From positions 1-15,299 of the forward strand of contig PIYA01000007.1 of NCBI GenBank assembly GCA_003601785.1: DNA of 15,299 nucleotides. The letters are read 5' to 3'. The notes below the pieces were generated by a model. It was not told the DNA's origin, did not search any database, and saw only the letters and a list, made by a program, of their open reading frames with translations. A program made the translations under genes and the position numbers. The DNA comes from Candidatus Bathyarchaeota archaeon. GTDB lineage: Archaea; Thermoproteota; Bathyarchaeia; Bathyarchaeales; Bathycorpusculaceae. Position 1 is the first letter of the stretch, and every line of letters starts with the position of its first letter. Below, piece after piece: positions 14,430-15,299 of the stretch.

Positions 14430-15196
14430 GCGTACTTCAATATCATTCTAATGCTTATAATTATCAGAACTAAACCGAATATTCTGCGGAGGTTTCCACC
14501 CGAAATCTTTTTAGAACCGTACGCGCCCAGCTGGGCACCGAAGATTGTTCCCACAGCCAACAGAAGCGCGCTTTCAAGGTTTACGTGACCCAAGGATAGG
14601 TGTTGAACGACACCTGATGTGGAAGTGAAGATCATCGTGAACATGGAAGTTGCTGTGGTAACGTGCATTGTCATGCCCATGGCTAGGTTCATTATTGGAA
14701 CTAGAAGGGCGCCTCCGCCGATGCCTAGAAGCCCTGAGGATAATCCTCCAAAGAAGCTTAGGGCTAAGCCAAGCCAAACTTTTTTCTTGTTTTCAAGCAT
14801 CGTGTGTTCAGAGCTTATGATGCTTTGAGTTTTTGATAGGTTAAGCCTGAATATCATGCGGAGGGCGACAAAAATTAAGAAAACTCCAAAGGTTAAGCCT
14901 AGAAGCCGTTGTTGGATGATTGACGTTAAGTATGCGCCTAAGATGGCTCCTGGAATGGTTGTTATCGCTAGGATTAGCCCGATTTTATAGTAGATTCTCT
15001 TTTGTTTTGAATAATTTGCTGTGGAAGCTAGAGATGTGAAGATTATCGTTGTTAGGCTTGTTCCAACGGCTTGAGCTGGAGAGAAACCGTATAATAGAGC
15101 CAGCAAAGGCACTATGAAAACGCCGCCTCCGATTCCTATCATGGAAGCAACAGTTCCTATCAGGAATCCGAAGATGGGTAAAAGAAGTTCAATCAT
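14426..15196 (-). CDS. TauE/SafE family membrane permease
   Basis: This 256-residue protein has about seven or eight hydrophobic segments in two homologous halves. Each half carries the family motif: MIGIGGGVFIVPLL at 19-32 and LLGIGGGALLVPIM at 156-169. Each motif is followed by a similar Thr/Ser-rich helix (GTSLTTIIFTSLAST; TATSMFTMIFTSTSG). A polar loop at about 118-140 joins the halves. The family exports or imports small anions such as sulfite, sulfoacetate or taurine, but the substrate here is unknown. The ATG overlaps the stop of the upstream partial gene as ATGA, so the two are probably coupled. Confidence 0.88.
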   Translation of the reverse strand: MIELLLPIFGFLIGTVASMIGIGGGVFIVPLLALLYGFSPAQAVGTSLTTIIFTSLASTANYSKQKRIYYKIGLILAITTIPGAILGAYLTSIIQQRLLGLTFGVFLIFVALRMIFRLNLSKTQSIISSEHTMLENKKKVWLGLALSFFGGLSSGLLGIGGGALLVPIMNLAMGMTMHVTTATSMFTMIFTSTSGVVQHLSLGHVNLESALLLAVGTIFGAQLGAYGSKKISGGNLRRIFGLVLIIISIRMILKYA

Positions 15197-15299
15197 GGTT
15201 TATCCCTTTGAATTTTCTCCTTGACAAGATATCCGATCACGCCTGTGGTTAACCCTGCGATGCCTATAATCCATGATTGTGGGGAAACGAGAAGGGTAA
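15193..15299 (-). CDS. C-terminal end of a membrane protein, cut by the window edge
   Basis: The minus strand is open from the window end to a TGA at 15193-15195 and encodes the last 34 residues of a protein. A hydrophobic helix (SWIIGIAGLTTGVIGYLV) is followed by the basic tail KEKIQRDKP. The stop overlaps the permease start as ATGA. The pattern indicates a membrane protein with a C-terminal helix, perhaps a partner of the TauE/SafE permease. Too little is present to name a family. Confidence 0.6.
   Translation of the reverse strand, partial: TLLVSPQSWIIGIAGLTTGVIGYLVKEKIQRDKP

Noticed and set aside
15193..15299. Assignment of the partial gene as DUF1634, a common neighbour of TauE/SafE
   Set aside because: Only 34 residues are visible, and the single helix with a basic tail is not diagnostic.

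Overview
The window looks like the chromosome of an anaerobic archaeon. Archaeal markers are an Nre repair protein, a NucS/EndoMS endonuclease, a UPF0282 metallo-hydrolase, a DUF4443 winged-helix protein and an HdrA-MvhD fusion. Candidate TATA boxes sit about 25-30 bases before short-leader or leaderless starts, and TTG/GTG starts are common. My best placement is Thermoproteota, possibly Bathyarchaeia. That is inference from gene content; there is no rRNA or other phylogenetic marker here.

Layout. (1) 12-1620, plus strand: Nre with a C-terminal PCNA-binding motif, then a 70-residue two-helix membrane protein. (2) 1644-3697, minus strand: an ECF-type transporter S component overlapping a surface-anchored DUF4430 (transcobalamin-like) protein, followed by a DUF4443 regulator. 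This reads as a candidate corrinoid capture and uptake unit. (3) 3821-5932: a divergent pair, a lysine-rich two-helix membrane protein (minus) and a long coiled-coil protein of unknown function (plus). The two small membrane proteins share a C-terminal helix motif. (4) 5956-8742, minus: a tandem GNAT acetyltransferase, NucS and a UPF0282 hydrolase, the last two overlapping by ATGA. (5) 8797-10418: a divergent pair, threonine dehydratase (minus) and a SAM methyltransferase (plus). (6) 10508-14429, plus: a six-cluster polyferredoxin overlapping an 820-residue HdrA-MvhD fusion, then an Lrp/AsnC-like regulator. (7) 14426-15299, minus: a TauE/SafE permease whose start overlaps the end of a membrane protein cut by the window edge.

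The metabolic core is the polyferredoxin/HdrA-MvhD pair. It should carry flavin-based electron bifurcation or confurcation linked to low-potential ferredoxin, but no HdrB, HdrC, hydrogenase or F420-oxidising subunit lies in the window. The replication-linked repair theme appears twice: Nre and NucS both end in PCNA-interacting-like motifs. Genes are tightly packed. No gap exceeds about 130 bases, and I saw no RNA gene, CRISPR array or insertion sequence.
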